Below are positions 11,734 to 24,400 of a stretch of DNA of 64,000 bases, piece after piece. Under the pieces are notes generated by a model. It was not told where the DNA came from. It saw nothing but the letters and a program-made list of their open reading frames with translations, and ran no database searches. Source of the stretch: Takifugu bimaculatus (lineage: Eukaryota > Chordata > Actinopteri > Tetraodontiformes > Tetraodontidae); contig CP034986.1 of the NCBI GenBank assembly GCA_004026145.2, positions 14,680,304-14,744,303 of the forward strand, written 5' to 3'. Numbering within the stretch: the first letter of the stretch is position 1; each line of letters begins with the position of its first letter. A program made the position numbers and the translations under genes.

Positions 11734-14700
11734 GGTGGAGGCGTGAATGCTTGTAAGACAGTGAAAGAATGGAGAAGACAGACAGGCCATAAACAAATGG
11801 TGAGCATGTTATACAGCAGAAAATGAAAGATTTACGGTTTTGCTGAAAACTATGCTTGATGCACATTTCTGCTGAGTATTATAAATAATAATGTCTGTAT
11901 TAAGACACTAGAATTAGACATATTAATTCTGTGACAGTTTGCTCAAGGTACCACAAAGCAGAAAGCACCTGTTTGTTGTTGTGATCCTTATTTTTATAAC
12001 CTCCCCTCAGGAAAGTGAACAATTCTGTCTCAGGTAATCAGACACACTTTTATACAGCAGATGAGATAAAGAACTTCTGTCCCACAGCAGGAGCAAAAAT
12101 CGGGTCACATTGGACACCATGAAATACAGCATTAGCTCAACAATGTGTTAATGACAGAATTTGCCAGTTAGAAACAACCTCTGCTTGAAGGAATTAACAC
12201 TTGGAAGCAGTAGAAACCTTAAGTTGAGCCCTGCGGTGTGTTTAAATCTGTGGGCCTGAGAGCAGTATCGATTGTCAGTAACTGTCATTTCCCCAAAGCA
12301 ACAGCAAATCATCAGGACCAAATTGCCAAGCGTTTCAGTCACGCAATATGGAAAAAAAAAACATTCGAAGGAAGCTGTGAGCTTTATCTGAAAGCCAACT
12401 TGGTCTTGCTTTAAAATACAACATATGAAGGAGCGATCGATTGTCTCAGTGACAGTAAAGATGGACTTTTTGGAGCCAAGAACAATTAGACACAGTCAGA
12501 CCTCACCTAGCTAACAAGGTGTTAGCACCGCCAGGAATTAATGTGGCAGAGAAAGAGCCTATCAGCAGAGGAAGCATTGGTGCATAGCTGAAGAGACACA
12601 GAGAATCTGTGTGAAGTGTGAATAAATCTAAAACAGTGACTGAAATTTGTAGATATAGCTGCTGTGTAGTGAATTCCACCTACACCCATTTATCATCAGC
12701 CGCAGCTCACAGTGTGTAGTCACAAGCTTTGCCTTATCACAGACCCCAGGCAGACGAGTCTGAGCACTGCAGCCCACTGCAGGCCGCCTCTATCTTCCTG
12801 CTGTTTCTCCCCAACACTTTCAGCAGTGCACAAGTCCTTTTACACGTGGAGACAGTGGGATCAATGTGTGCTGAGGTATGAAATGAATGTGCAGATTTAA
12901 AAACAAACCGAATGCCTGTTTGCGTCTTAATCTGCAGGCCTCAATGTTAGCGCTGACTAAACTTGCAATCAAACAACTCAGCTGTAAAGGTATGAAGATG
13001 TCATGCAGCACATTAGCAGAACCACACAACCATAAAAACAAGCATCCAGGCATGTGTGCACACGTGTGAGGAAGAACAGTGTGCTGGACATTCACCATGA
13101 ATACTCTGGTAGCCCAGAATGAGTGACAATGTCGATGCACAACACATTATCCTGTGGCTGGAGTGGTAATTATGGTCTCTAATGTGGGTCCAATTACCTA
13201 CACTCATCAAGCTGCACAGTTGCAAATGTGCAATTAGGTTTAATTACATGATAGAAATATTGTTAATAGTATGAGAGGATGAGAAAAGAGTGCTGTGTTT
13301 TTCTCTCTAACAGCTTCCTTTTGGGTAAATATTTCATTTATTTAAAAATGACAAGTACAACAACAAGGAAACAAAATCAGACCGATACACTGCTGAGTTG
13401 TACTTATCCAGTACAGTAATTCTTTTTGAATGTAATTTTTTCCAGATACAAAATGCCCAAAGGGGGCCAGTTTGTGACCAAGTGTAGCCTGTGTAGGCTG
13501 GCCAGATGGACTTCTGCACTTATAATTGTTTTTAACTCCACTTCCTCTACTTTTTCCCTCCATCCAAGCTTTTCAGACCTTTCCTGAGTGTCATTACCAG
13601 CCACGGTTAGTGTTAGCTTAATGCAAGTTCTGCCATTTATCCAAACCTTTATATGGAACAATGTTGTCAAATGTACGCATTTTTTGTGCATCTCTCCATT
13701 ATAGCAGCCCAAACCTAGACTGCAAAACATTTTTCAAGAAATGTCAGATACCCAGCTCGAATCTGTAGCAGATTCATGTGAGCCACACCGCCGGAGGTCA
13801 GAGTTCACTTCTGGTTTGACAGAGTAGTTAGCGAGGGATGTCGGCTCTGTTTTATTACTGCTACAGTAGCAGAGATACAGAGGGAAATAAAAACAGGTTT
13901 GCTGCCTCTATTCAATCAATATCACTCTTTATTTCCAAGAATACTGGTTCTTGTCCCAAGGTATCTAAAACTTTTTATTAATTGCCTCTGTCTTTTCAAA
14001 TAACAGTACTTGAAGTCCTATAAAAGCTGTGCACGAACCCAAAAATGCTTGACTATCACTAAGTTGTGCACTTGGTGTTGCTCATTTGATTTCTATCTAG
14101 AATAACAATGAAGCTTTGATGGCCAGTTCATGCAAGCTGGCTAAACATATCCCTATATTAATAACTATTCTGTTAATGGTTGCTTTCACGCCTCTTTTCC
14201 TCATGAGAGGTCTCCCTCCAGCACGACTCGCTACAGCGTGTGAACGCGCATCGTTTTCCGTGCAGACACAGCGTTTGGAAAAAAAAACAACCCAAAAAAC
14301 ACTTTGCTGTTTCTGGTGACAACATTGTCGTGTAAATGTGGCTTCATTTGCGAGAGATGTCAACACAACCCGGCACAAAAAGGTTGTAGTGTTGCACTGC
14401 TTCGGAGACGCCGTCACATCCTCATGGCTCGGCAAGCGATTTCCATTATGTAATTGCAGATAATTAATTGAACGACCTGGACTAGTTCTTTAACACCATT
14501 TACACGAGTGTTCTCACTAATGTTCATTAGAATTGTCAGGGTAAATAAAGATACTGCAGACGAGTGTGGTCGGACTGCAGTCTTCATCACTGACGTCTTA
14601 AAGGACGGAGGACGAACAGACCATCTAAACATGCCTCTATGCATGGCTGTTTGAGCCCAATTCATTAGTATATTGAAGTTAATGACATCTTCTGCTGACT

Positions 14701-15466
14701 CCTGGTCTGACGCACTCGATAAAACCCAGGAGCCAAGAGCAGCAGTACCGGGCCAGCGTCTCATGAGAGACACCATAATGAGCAGCTTGCTGGCACCGCA
14801 GCAGGACAGCGTGAGGCCGTGACAGTAACCTGCTGTGTAATAATGACCTTGAACCCGCACGTGGAAATAAAGAGCTGCATACACATGTGCGGGGAAACTG
14901 ATATTATTTTCGTTTACCTTAAACTCACTAATGGCCAATTAGTATTGATCTTTCGAAGGCACAAAACACAGCAAGTGTTTTAGCCGCGGCACGTGTTCTT
15001 TGAACCAAGTGTTGCTTTAAAATGGCCTCGTGTTGTGTTGTGTTGTGTGGACATCAGCGAGATGATAGCATTTCAGCCTCTGTAGAGTATGTGTTTGCCT
15101 TGGAGATTTACAACTGCACTGAAAAGATACCTGAAGCTCCAGTGAGACCACAAAGCAATAACTGAGATCTAATAGAAGGGAAACTGTTATAGCTAGTGCA
15201 AGTCAACTCTTTTAATCTTTCCAAAGAACTTATGTAAAAACAGACAGCAGCTGCAGAGCTGGAGCAACAACAGCTAAAATGGTTTCAGTTTGAAACTATA
15301 TCCACCAAATGCTTCCCAGAATTACCGTAGAAACGCTGCTTGTGTGTGTTAGTGTCTTTTTTGGGATGTATTTCAGGAGCAGTTTCTCATCGCCCGACTA
15401 AAACCCACCAGACAACTTTTTGCCAACTCACGCCGACCTCCACCTGCCCAAAATAGCGGATGAAAA

Positions 15467-15491
15467 AATATCACCTATATAAGGTGATATT
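15467..15491. other. Inverted repeat with TATATA spacer
   Basis: Arms AATATCACCT and AGGTGATATT are perfect 10-bp complements separated by ATATA. The centre reads TATATAAGG, TATA-box like. It could be a small hairpin or a dimeric binding site. Function unknown. Confidence 0.85.
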
Positions 15492-15947
15492 ATTGAAGAA
15501 TTGCTGCTGCTTTTGCGGCGTGTGGGGATCATTAGCTTCTGAGATGTTACACTAGGTGTTCCACGGCTCTTTGAACGTGTTGCTTCGTATCCGGGTTTGT
15601 ACCTGCGTCAACATGTCGGTGACATCAAAGGGAATAGAAGAGAGGCTGTTGGTACCACATTCAGCTGCCACACTCACTGTCAGCACAACACGTGTGTTAA
15701 GAAAACCAAGTAGGAGAAAGGGCATTTTATGCATGAAAAATAGAGGTCATGCAAAAAAACAATTTCAACATCAAAACATTTTTTTTAATATCTCTACCTA
15801 AATGCCCACAGTGGTCTTTTCTGAGGTTTAAAGAAAGGCGAGAAATTGCTTTTCGCTTTCATGCCACAAAAAAACAACAAATGACAGAAAATTGCATCTG
15901 TTCCTCTGTAATTTGTTCCCACTAGCTGCTGCTGCCACAACCTACAT

Positions 15948-15949
<2 letters not shown>

Positions 15950-15978
<29 letters not shown>
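15950..15978. repeat. (TG)n microsatellite
   Basis: About 14 TG units, nearly pure. No gene context. Confidence 0.9.
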
Positions 15979-15981
<3 letters not shown>

Positions 15982-16855
15982 AACACAGGAGAACATCAAA
16001 TGACCTTGCAGCTGAAGCGACCGCTGCCAGAGGAAGGCTGCTGATTCACAGGTGATGTTGCGTTAGGCCTAATGGAAGTTGCACAGTACGTTACGCAAGG
16101 CAGAAACAGGAAATGTGCATTTTTCCTATAAATCTCACATTACCAGACCAGACCATCAGCCAATGATGTCCATAATAATCCTAAATGTTCCCTGTGACAC
16201 AGTTCATGGGTCTAATTGTCTCCTCTTACAGCCTCCTGTCTCCGACAGTGATGTAGAAAAATTAAAATGAATCTTCCTACTGAGATGCTGGTACTGGTCT
16301 GGAGTGACAGCTGCACTCTTAAACTCCATTGTTAGACTAAAATCAGTGTTCCTCCTTTGCTCTCGTGTGCACGCACCACGTGGGCACGCATGCCGTCTGG
16401 GAGTAGCGTATGCAGTACAAGCAAACGTGCAGCATAAATGCTGCTGCTAATGGATGCAAACGGAGCCTGCGGGATATAGTGTGTAGGTGTGCCGACTCTG
16501 CTCTGAATAAAACAAGAAGCATAGAGTTTGGCAGACGAACTGGTTACTTGTCTTCAGCTGTGAAATGCATCACAGAGAAATTGTTGCTTAGCATAGAAAG
16601 GAGTGGAATGTCTGAAAGGAGCCAGTGTGTCCTTCTGTACCTTGTTACAACACATGAATGACAACGCTGACCCTAAACTGGAGGCGAAAAGAAACGGAAA
16701 ATCAACCAAGCACTTGCAGAAAATACCTTAGTAGATCTTACTGAGCCACAGTGAATAGTGACCACAACAAAGGACATTATAATCCCCATTTTTATCCAAA
16801 GTACCTACAATAAGTACAATCTTCTTTTTTTGAGCAAGGTCTTTTAGTCTTGTTT

Positions 16856-17098
16856 TTACAATTTATGGTTTACCTTGGTCCCCAGTCCACCCACTCCCCA
16901 CCCCCTTTCCCCCAAGTGCTTCTCTAATGCATCAGCTATGCTTGGGTCTGCAGATGGAACATGTAGAGTTAATTTTGAGGCTGTAGTCTTCACACCCTCT
17001 TCATCATTGATTGCGGGCATGGTCTGATTAGCAGTTCTTTGTTGCAACGGATGAGCGAGAGTCCGGCCAATTTTCTCCACCATGTTCGTAGCATCCAT
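16856..17098 (-). other. Coding-like open frame, unidentified
   Basis: An 80-codon frame starts at ATG (MDATNMVEKIGRTLAHP...) and ends in a glycine-rich stretch and TAA; a donor-like AAG|GTAAAC occurs near its end. Composition is protein-like (mixed acidic, basic and hydrophobic residues) but I recognise no domain. An in-frame stop lies about 30 bases upstream of the ATG. It could be an exon, a relic of a retrocopy, or chance. Confidence 0.15.
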
Positions 17099-17290
17099 GT
17101 TGAGAATTGGAGAAAGAGATTCAGCCTGTCACGTTGGCAGGATATCATATTCCATCTGCAAGGGAACATTGTCAGTATGCCAGCAGATGGTTGATGGCTG
17201 TATATGTAATAATGAGTAATAACTTTAACCACAACAGCTGCTGAAGCTAATAAGTGCTTCATAAACAGTGCTTCAATATATTTTTTGGAG

Positions 17291-17573
17291 TCTCGTTTTC
17301 TTCACCATTTTTTCCCTTTCAGGGTCACAGGGAGGGTACACAATGGGAGAAGGCAGCATCCACCCCTGGATGAGTGGCCAGTTAATCACAGAGCCCTATA
17401 TGAGCATTTGTGGGTTCGGTACCTTGCTCAAGGGTACCTTGGCAGTGCTCTGAAGGTGTTCTGGCACCTCTCCCACTACCAGAACACCTTCCAAGGTTTG
17501 TCTGTACTGGGGCTCAAACTGAGAACCCTCCGCTTCTCAGCCCAGCTCCCAACAGACTGAGAAACCACCGCCC
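17291..17573 (-). mobile_element. tRNA-like SINE copy, minus strand
   Basis: Read on the minus strand it begins GGGCGGTGGTTTCTCAGTCT, has an A-box-like start, then GGGTTCTCAGTTTGAGCCCC, similar to the tRNA-type B box (GGTTCGANTCC), followed by a body with GAACCCACAAATGCTCATA and an A-rich tail ending near AAGAAAACGAG. The copy at 9234-9626 is its relative. SINEs of this kind are transcribed by RNA polymerase III and mobilised by a LINE. No intact protein is expected, and the open frames across it on the plus strand are fortuitous. Confidence 0.6.
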
Positions 17574-20500
17574 ATTTGTTGTGAAATTAATAAAAAAGAT
17601 TGTGTGTTGTGTTTAATTCTTTAATATTGGAGAAACCATTTCACCACTCCAGACAGATTTCTTTTCTTAGCCTCACAACAACTTTAATTGCATCTGTTAT
17701 AACGTCAGCAATCATGAGCATCAATCACGAGCAGCAGGACCACCTCTAACTTCTATCCCTTTGTGCATGAATATTTGTGATTTGCGCCACTGGCTCGAAC
17801 CTGTTTCTACAGTGACGTTTTGTAATTCCTCACAAAAGTCAGGCTTTAATCAAAATGCAACTAGTCAAACACAACAGAGCCCCTGAACAAATCACATAAT
17901 CTGCTGCTGAAGGCGCCTTATTTAATACACACGAAGGCATCGTGTTGAATACGCTATAAAAACATTCAACAGCGACACATGCAGTGGATATCTTATGGCT
18001 TCCAAGCTGATGAAACACAGTCTGGTTAGTGGGCTCGTGTGTGTGTGTGGGTGTGTGTGTCTGCTTCAGGTGACCCGCTGAGATGCAGCACACCACACCG
18101 TCACGTTGGAGTTAAAGTGGGTGCTATTAGTAACTCCTGTGATCCCACAAGTCCAAACACTTCTGCAAAGGATAATCTGACAAACATCATGTAGCACATT
18201 ATAGGAGGAAATTACATGCACGTCATGGTGGATGGAGCTAAAAGAGGTGAAACCAAAGTCATGCTCATTAACACAAGAGGCTGAGGCTTCTTTCTCCCAG
18301 GAAAACATTTGAAACATCCTATCAAAGCAGATTTTGTCGCCCCCTGTGTAAAGCGCTATATGTCAAATGTGGCGAGTCCTCTGGTGCCGCTGTTAAATTA
18401 CTTCGGTGTAGGAAGGGAGGTCCTTACGCTGTGGGGCAGTTAATATTCTCTTCTCACCCTTGTTTTACTCCCTCCTCTCATTTCATGCACAATAACTCTT
18501 GGAGATGAAGGGCTCATATTTGGAGAAATGCAGCACATCAACAGAGTGGCATTCATGCGAAATATTTAATTACATTTGAAACAGAAGATGCAGAAAATCC
18601 TTTTCACTTTAAAAGGCACTAATATGATCACGCGTGTATTTACATCCAAATATCTTTCAGCAGGTTTGTTCAGGCCTGCAGTCTCCTAAAGACATTCTAG
18701 TGGGTTTTTGGTGCTCTGTCACATTATAATTGAGTGGTTGTTACATCTAAATAGCTGAACATGTCTAAAGAGAAAGCTTTAAAACGTATTGTGTTTGCCT
18801 GCCTGCTCTATGTAATGCCAAGTTAGACATTGGTTACTATGGCTACACTTGCACCATGCATGAGCTTTCTGTCTCTGATGTGTGTTTTATGTTTAAATTA
18901 AGGTTCAATGGTGTGATGTGATCCTGCAGAAATAATAATAAAGCATTTCTTTTCTCATGAAACAGGGTGTCATTACTGTCATCTAATTAAGATAATGAGT
19001 GAGTAATTTTTTTTAATTATTTGGTATTGCCTTGTCAAGAAATAAAATAAATCATGTCCAAGTGGCCTGACACATATGAAATATGCAAACTTGGACACAA
19101 CGGTAACTACCACATGTCAGCATAGTTATTTATGGGTGCGGGACATCGTCAATGGTGTCTCTTATGATTTCTAGATCGAACTTCTAGTTCAGAGCGCCGC
19201 ACAATCTGAACAAGCCCGAGTATAAACACTACTGTTTGACCTAGGGAAACTGCAAGACCACTTCACACTGTCAGCAATCAGTTAGTGGAACATTTTTCGA
19301 ACAAATACGAGATAACGCACAATTTTCTGAACTACCGTGATGACAGACTGTAGGCACCACACACAGAGGTAACATTGCATGTGATAATTTGCACATCTGG
19401 AATGTTGAATCTCTTGAGGTTACAGAGGGGTCCTCCCATCGAGGAGACACGAACATCAGGTGGGGAAAGTGAGAGGAGTATACCAGGAACTCTGGCGGTG
19501 GGAATGTGCCTAATGTTGGAGTTCTAGCTGTTTGGTCTGCTATTCACTGTATCTGAAGGTCACCCACACCTCTATAGAGTTTGCACAAAAAAATCTGCCA
19601 CCATCAGCAGCGTTATTTGCATTAAAAAATAAGTGAAAGTGACAAAAAATGGTGAGAACAGTAAAAATCATGAACAGTAAAAAGGATGCCGAGCTGCTCC
19701 TCCTGTGTGCTGTGACATCAAAATATGTCCTTGAGCGTTCTTCCAGCAGAGGGTCCCTGGGTAACCTAAATCAGGAGGCAGCACAGAACCATCCACCAGC
19801 CGTAGAACAGAAGAACAACCCAGTGTAATATTTAGCAGTATGAAAAAGTCCTTGATATGATCTGTTACTCTACTGCTAACACCCACCTGCTGCAAAGAAC
19901 ACTGCTGTCACACTGCAGTCGCACACGCAAACACACAGACACACACATACGGACACAAACACACAAATTCTCTTTCTCACTACCTTTAGCAATTCGGAGT
20001 CTATCTGATCTGTTTCAACTGGGAATGTTCAACATCCCACGTAGAACCTTGCCGTTTCAAACCAAAGCAGGAAATCAAAAGGGGTGTAAATAACAGACGG
20101 ACAAAGTTTATAAGGCAAAATTAACGTGTTGTTAAAGTTTGGCTGGTGATTTTTGTTCCAGAGACCACTGTGAACCAATGTGCCATGGACCAGCATCAGG
20201 GCATTGTTAGAGCTGACCTGGGGCTGTCAGAATTATTCACGTCAGGCCCATGCATTCAAAATTGATGGGAGATTCTAAGTTCATGCACATAAAACATGTT
20301 TGCAATCATAAACATGAACTGCAGCTCATCTGCATTACAACAGCAACAGCCTACATTATGGTAATGAGTGCTGCTGATTTTGTCAGTGTTTGAGTTCACG
20401 TGTGTGCTTGTGTGTGTATTAAGGTGAAAATCAGCCACCCCGCTGTGCTCAGCTGTGCTCCTTGTCAGGTGGAGAACCTGTATTTCTAAAATGTCACCTT

Positions 20501-20864
20501 TTCACAGAGGGTAAGGTAAAATTGCAGCCTGAATCGCAAACTTTGATCACTTGTTTGATGCTATTTAAGCCCCTCTAATCCAAATAACCCATTTTTTAGT
20601 CAGCTGTTTGTGAGCCAAGTTGGTGTTCCCTCAGGGGACACAGAAGAGAGAAATAGGAGATTAAAAATTAGACTTAAAAATCAGACTCTGACATTTTCTA
20701 AAAATGAAACCAAACTTAGAAAAAATGATGTTGCAAAACTGCCCTTACATACAAAACTGACCAATTGACTATTACCTTGTGTGCTCCCTATGCCTCACTC
20801 GTCCCTGAACTCCAACCCCCTTCCTGGTACTGCAAACTCCAGAGTCCCTATTGTCAATTCCACT
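17574..20864. other. Non-coding stretch
   Basis: Nothing recognised beyond a short TG-rich tract near 18039-18060 and an impure CA tract near 19925-19965. Short open frames are scattered on both strands without family resemblance. Confidence 0.6.
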
Positions 20865-21137
20865 TCAATTACAGGAGCAGAAGCCACCCCCACCTCCCCC
20901 AGCACAGCACGTTTCAGGTGTCCCTTGAAACACGAACATCTTTGACTGCAAGAGCATACCGAATTGGTTTCTCGGATGATCAAACAGTCCAAAAAGCTCT
21001 CTCTCCATGTCAGCAGTCTTCCAAATCTTGCTGGACAAGCCATGAGTAATGACAATGGGGTCTGAGTCAACCCGTTTGGCTTTGTAATCTCGTCCATAAT
21101 TCCCTTCATCGAAGGGCCAGGGGTCATAAATAAACAA
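20865..21137 (-). other. Coding-like open frame, unidentified
   Basis: A 90-codon minus-strand frame contains TADMERELFGLFDHPRNQF. Within it a segment begins after TTACTCATGGCTTGTCCAG and ends at the donor-like TTCG|GTATGC, so an exon of about 70 nt is conceivable. I do not recognise the protein. Another minus-strand frame overlaps the same DNA, so this may be chance or an old mobile-element fragment. Confidence 0.15.
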
Positions 21138-21373
21138 AACAGCGAATGGTGGTCAAACTAGACCACGGGGAGGGATGGAAGGTTACAGCACTGATGATTG
21201 AGAGGGACGCAGTGGCTGCCATGCAGCGATGCCTGCAATTACTTATTATGCTGAAGGTGTGATGGGTGAGGAGGCGGGAGGAGGGGTAAAGGGAGCACTC
21301 AATAGTGAGGCTGTCTAGAGGTTGGGTTGCTGCTGGACCCTGTGATCATGGGAGGTGGGGGAGGAAGGGAGCC

Positions 21374-21378
<5 letters not shown>

Positions 21379-21411
<33 letters not shown>
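21379..21411. repeat. (GT)n microsatellite
   Basis: Pure GT tract of about 16 units, likely polymorphic. Confidence 0.95.
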
Positions 21412-21413
<2 letters not shown>

Positions 21414-24400
21414 CAGCAGAGCTGGTCCATCAGCTGTGGGCACTCATCCTTGAGCCATGAGCACAGCAACTAGGTGCACATTTGCAAGCCTCAGCAAGGT
21501 CAGAGAGGCTTTGTTTGCAGTGTCAAAATGGAGGACAGGAAGCAGACAGTTTGTCGGGGTGGAGAGGTGGCGGGGAGTCGTCACTGTCCCGTGGGGGTGG
21601 GGACTGGGACTTTGATTGGACCTTGAACTCCTCTTTAATCTGCCTGCTCACAAAAACAAAATAAGCGCCCGCTGTTCTGAAACAGAGCTGCAGGTGCTCA
21701 GAGGAAAGGATGCCAGTAAATCGGTTGTGATTTTATAAGCCACACCATGCCATCTCGACTGAAAGCTACCGCATCCCACAGATGTGCCAGAACAAAGTCC
21801 TTTTTAACATAAACACATTTTCATAACATACCACTAACTCAAGTATTTAGCATACGATGCGATACACACGGAGCCACCAGGGACGGACAGCAAGCAGCAG
21901 TGTGGCGGAGTTCGTTAGTAAATCTTTGGTTTGTTCAAGATCAGTCAAAGCAGCAAAATAATGAAAACCTGAACATGAATGCAAAAATGTCTTTGTGAGA
22001 CTGTAGCTTTGAATGTGTAGAGTTACAATCCCACTGGGTTAAAAGGTTAGGATGAAATGATTAAAAAAGATTATCCTGTCACTTTTCTCTCATTCCCTCC
22101 TCATCGTCTCCCCCTCACCTACTTGCTTTTAAAATTCTCAGTGGTGCTCCAGTCTAAAAAAGGTGAAAAATAACCTAGTTGATCAAGTCAGACTTGATTA
22201 ATGGCCTCACAAAGTTAGGCCTTTTGAAAGTAGTGTTAATTGTATGCAGCGGCAAAACACTATTGTGAAAATTCCCTAGGTTAGAGCAAAAGCATTGCAG
22301 GCTATAAATGTCCCCTTTATGAAGTGTGCTGTGAGTGTGCAGAGGGAGGGCCTATTCATCTGCGCCGAGTTTAGCTTTATCAAAGTCACACACGGCTGAA
22401 AATATGCAATCACACGCTGAATATACAAAAGGCTGGAAATGAATAAAGGATTTGGGCAGGAGGAAAGTCCACAAGCCCTGGCTCACCATCAAACAGCACC
22501 GTTCAAAGAGACAGACAAAACACCTCCAAGTGTAGCCAGTATTAAGGAGAAGCAGACATGGAAAGGTTAAAGTAGAGGTGGGAGAAGGTGGGATTTAGCC
22601 TGCATCAGGTTTCGAGAGTGAAAGCATCTCCTTGCTCATTATAAAAGCACCAAACTTAAGAAAAACTGTACAGAAACTACCAAATCAGCATGCAAACACA
22701 TGCTCCTCTCTGCCCTCTGCAGCTGCTGCTATTGGCACCGAAGATTGAACAAAGCTGCAGTGGACTGAAAGTTATTTCCCAATAGAAGCAAAAATATACT
22801 TTAATTACAGCTCCAGCACATATCTTTGTTTTTTAAAAAAAACCCTCATTGGACAGTTTTTGCCTGCTTGCTACTGCTCATTTAGAGCCCCCCCACATAC
22901 AACGGCGGGGAGGGTCCAAACGGGCGCTGCACACGGGATGCAACAGATACAAACTGCGGGAAAGGATTACCCACACTAAAAACCACCATTGCAACGATCC
23001 CACTGCCGTTTTCTTTGCAGAAAGACTTTTAGGGAAATTCAAAGAAATCCTTTCAAGAATTACAAAGTGAAATCTCTGACATCTCGGAAAGAGATGATAC
23101 AATTAAAATGCAAATTACTGAGGCACAGAAGAAGAACTTCAAATTTTCCCTCTGCATCATCTAAACATGCCCAGACAATTGGTGCGAGAACTTGCCTGTC
23201 CATGAACACATCGCTGTCTTCAGGCCAACAGAAGGAGAAAAAAACCCCTGAGAAACAACAAAAGCTTTGCTCTGTTCTATTGATCATAAACTGGAGAGGA
23301 GCAGTGAAGCAAATGCCGTTCAAAAAATGGTGCTGCTGATGGACAACTCGCCAACCCCGTGCCAGCCCAGAACTGTAAATTAGCAGTAAAGCAAACCCCC
23401 GCTGTAGTGGGTTCCAAGCGAGATCCAATCCAGCCATTTCCAAACAAAAGCAGCTTGAAAAGCTGACAACATCAAATGTGTGGTTGGCTCGAATGGTCAG
23501 GACCACCACGGGCTGGTTGCAATGTCTTTTTCCAATTTTAGTTTATGTAGATTCAATCCTGCGTGTTTTCACTTTCATATGAGTTGTGGGGCTTTTGGGT
23601 TTTGACAGCATTAATGTGCAAATATGTGTGTTTGTGTTATTCTCTATTCAAGCTGTAAATTTAAATTCTATCCAATGCTTTTCTTCCTCCAAGAGGCGAA
23701 ACACCATCAGACAGACATTAAGTGCAAAACCGAGCATTTTTACAAGTGCCTCAATTTGTTGATTAAAGATTGATAGTTTGCCCAAAGTAGAACGTTATAA
23801 CCTAGTATGAGGACATTGTTCTGAAAGATGTATTTCATTATCTTGATGAGTTATTCTCACGCTGAAGTCAGAACACTGCATATTCTAACGCTCTCATCGC
23901 GCCATTATATTTCCTGGCTGAAGGAGCTCTGAAATAAAGCTGTTTTATTTTTTTAAACAAACGTTCAGACAAGTTACACGGGGCTACCAGCAGTTTACCT
24001 GATGCTAGCACAGCGGCCTCCACGCGCCAGTGCCCTCCATCCTCAACAACATGAAAGGCATCATTTGCTTTCACTCTTCACCCCTGTCGAGGCTTGACAC
24101 GACCAGAAGTCCGGTACGGCGTGGAGTGGGGAGCATGAACGTGGCAGGTTCTGGATAACCTTCAGCCTTTGGAACACTTATTTCAACACTGAGACGCCAT
24201 GAAAAATTAGTGGTATAAACCCTGGTTCATCTAGTTTTCTGGCTTCGCAATCATGAGAGAGTTTTACATGAAATCAGAGATTCTTGCTGCTCAACGGTTG
24301 AAACCCTCGCATAGTCTAATTTAAACTACCGTAATCTTCTGAGATGAGATTTCCCTTTCAAACTGTGATGGCTGGAAAGCCTGCTAAAGACTCACTTCTT

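Larger units (their letters stand above)
9627..17290. other. Non-coding stretch
   Basis: No gene is supported. Visible items are a LINE/SINE tail relic (11688-11733), an inverted repeat (15467-15491), a TG tract (15950-15978), a strong plus-strand donor-like site without a partner at about 11131 (TTTAAG|GTAAGTATG), and the coding-like minus frame at 16856-17098. The 174-codon open frame on the minus strand at 14414-14938 has no recognisable motif and is within chance expectation. Confidence 0.5.

Noticed and set aside
14414..14938. 174-codon minus-strand open frame
   Set aside because: About one frame this long is expected by chance in 64 kb over six frames. No motif, no splice context beyond a weak donor-like TTTAAG|GTAAAC near 14918.
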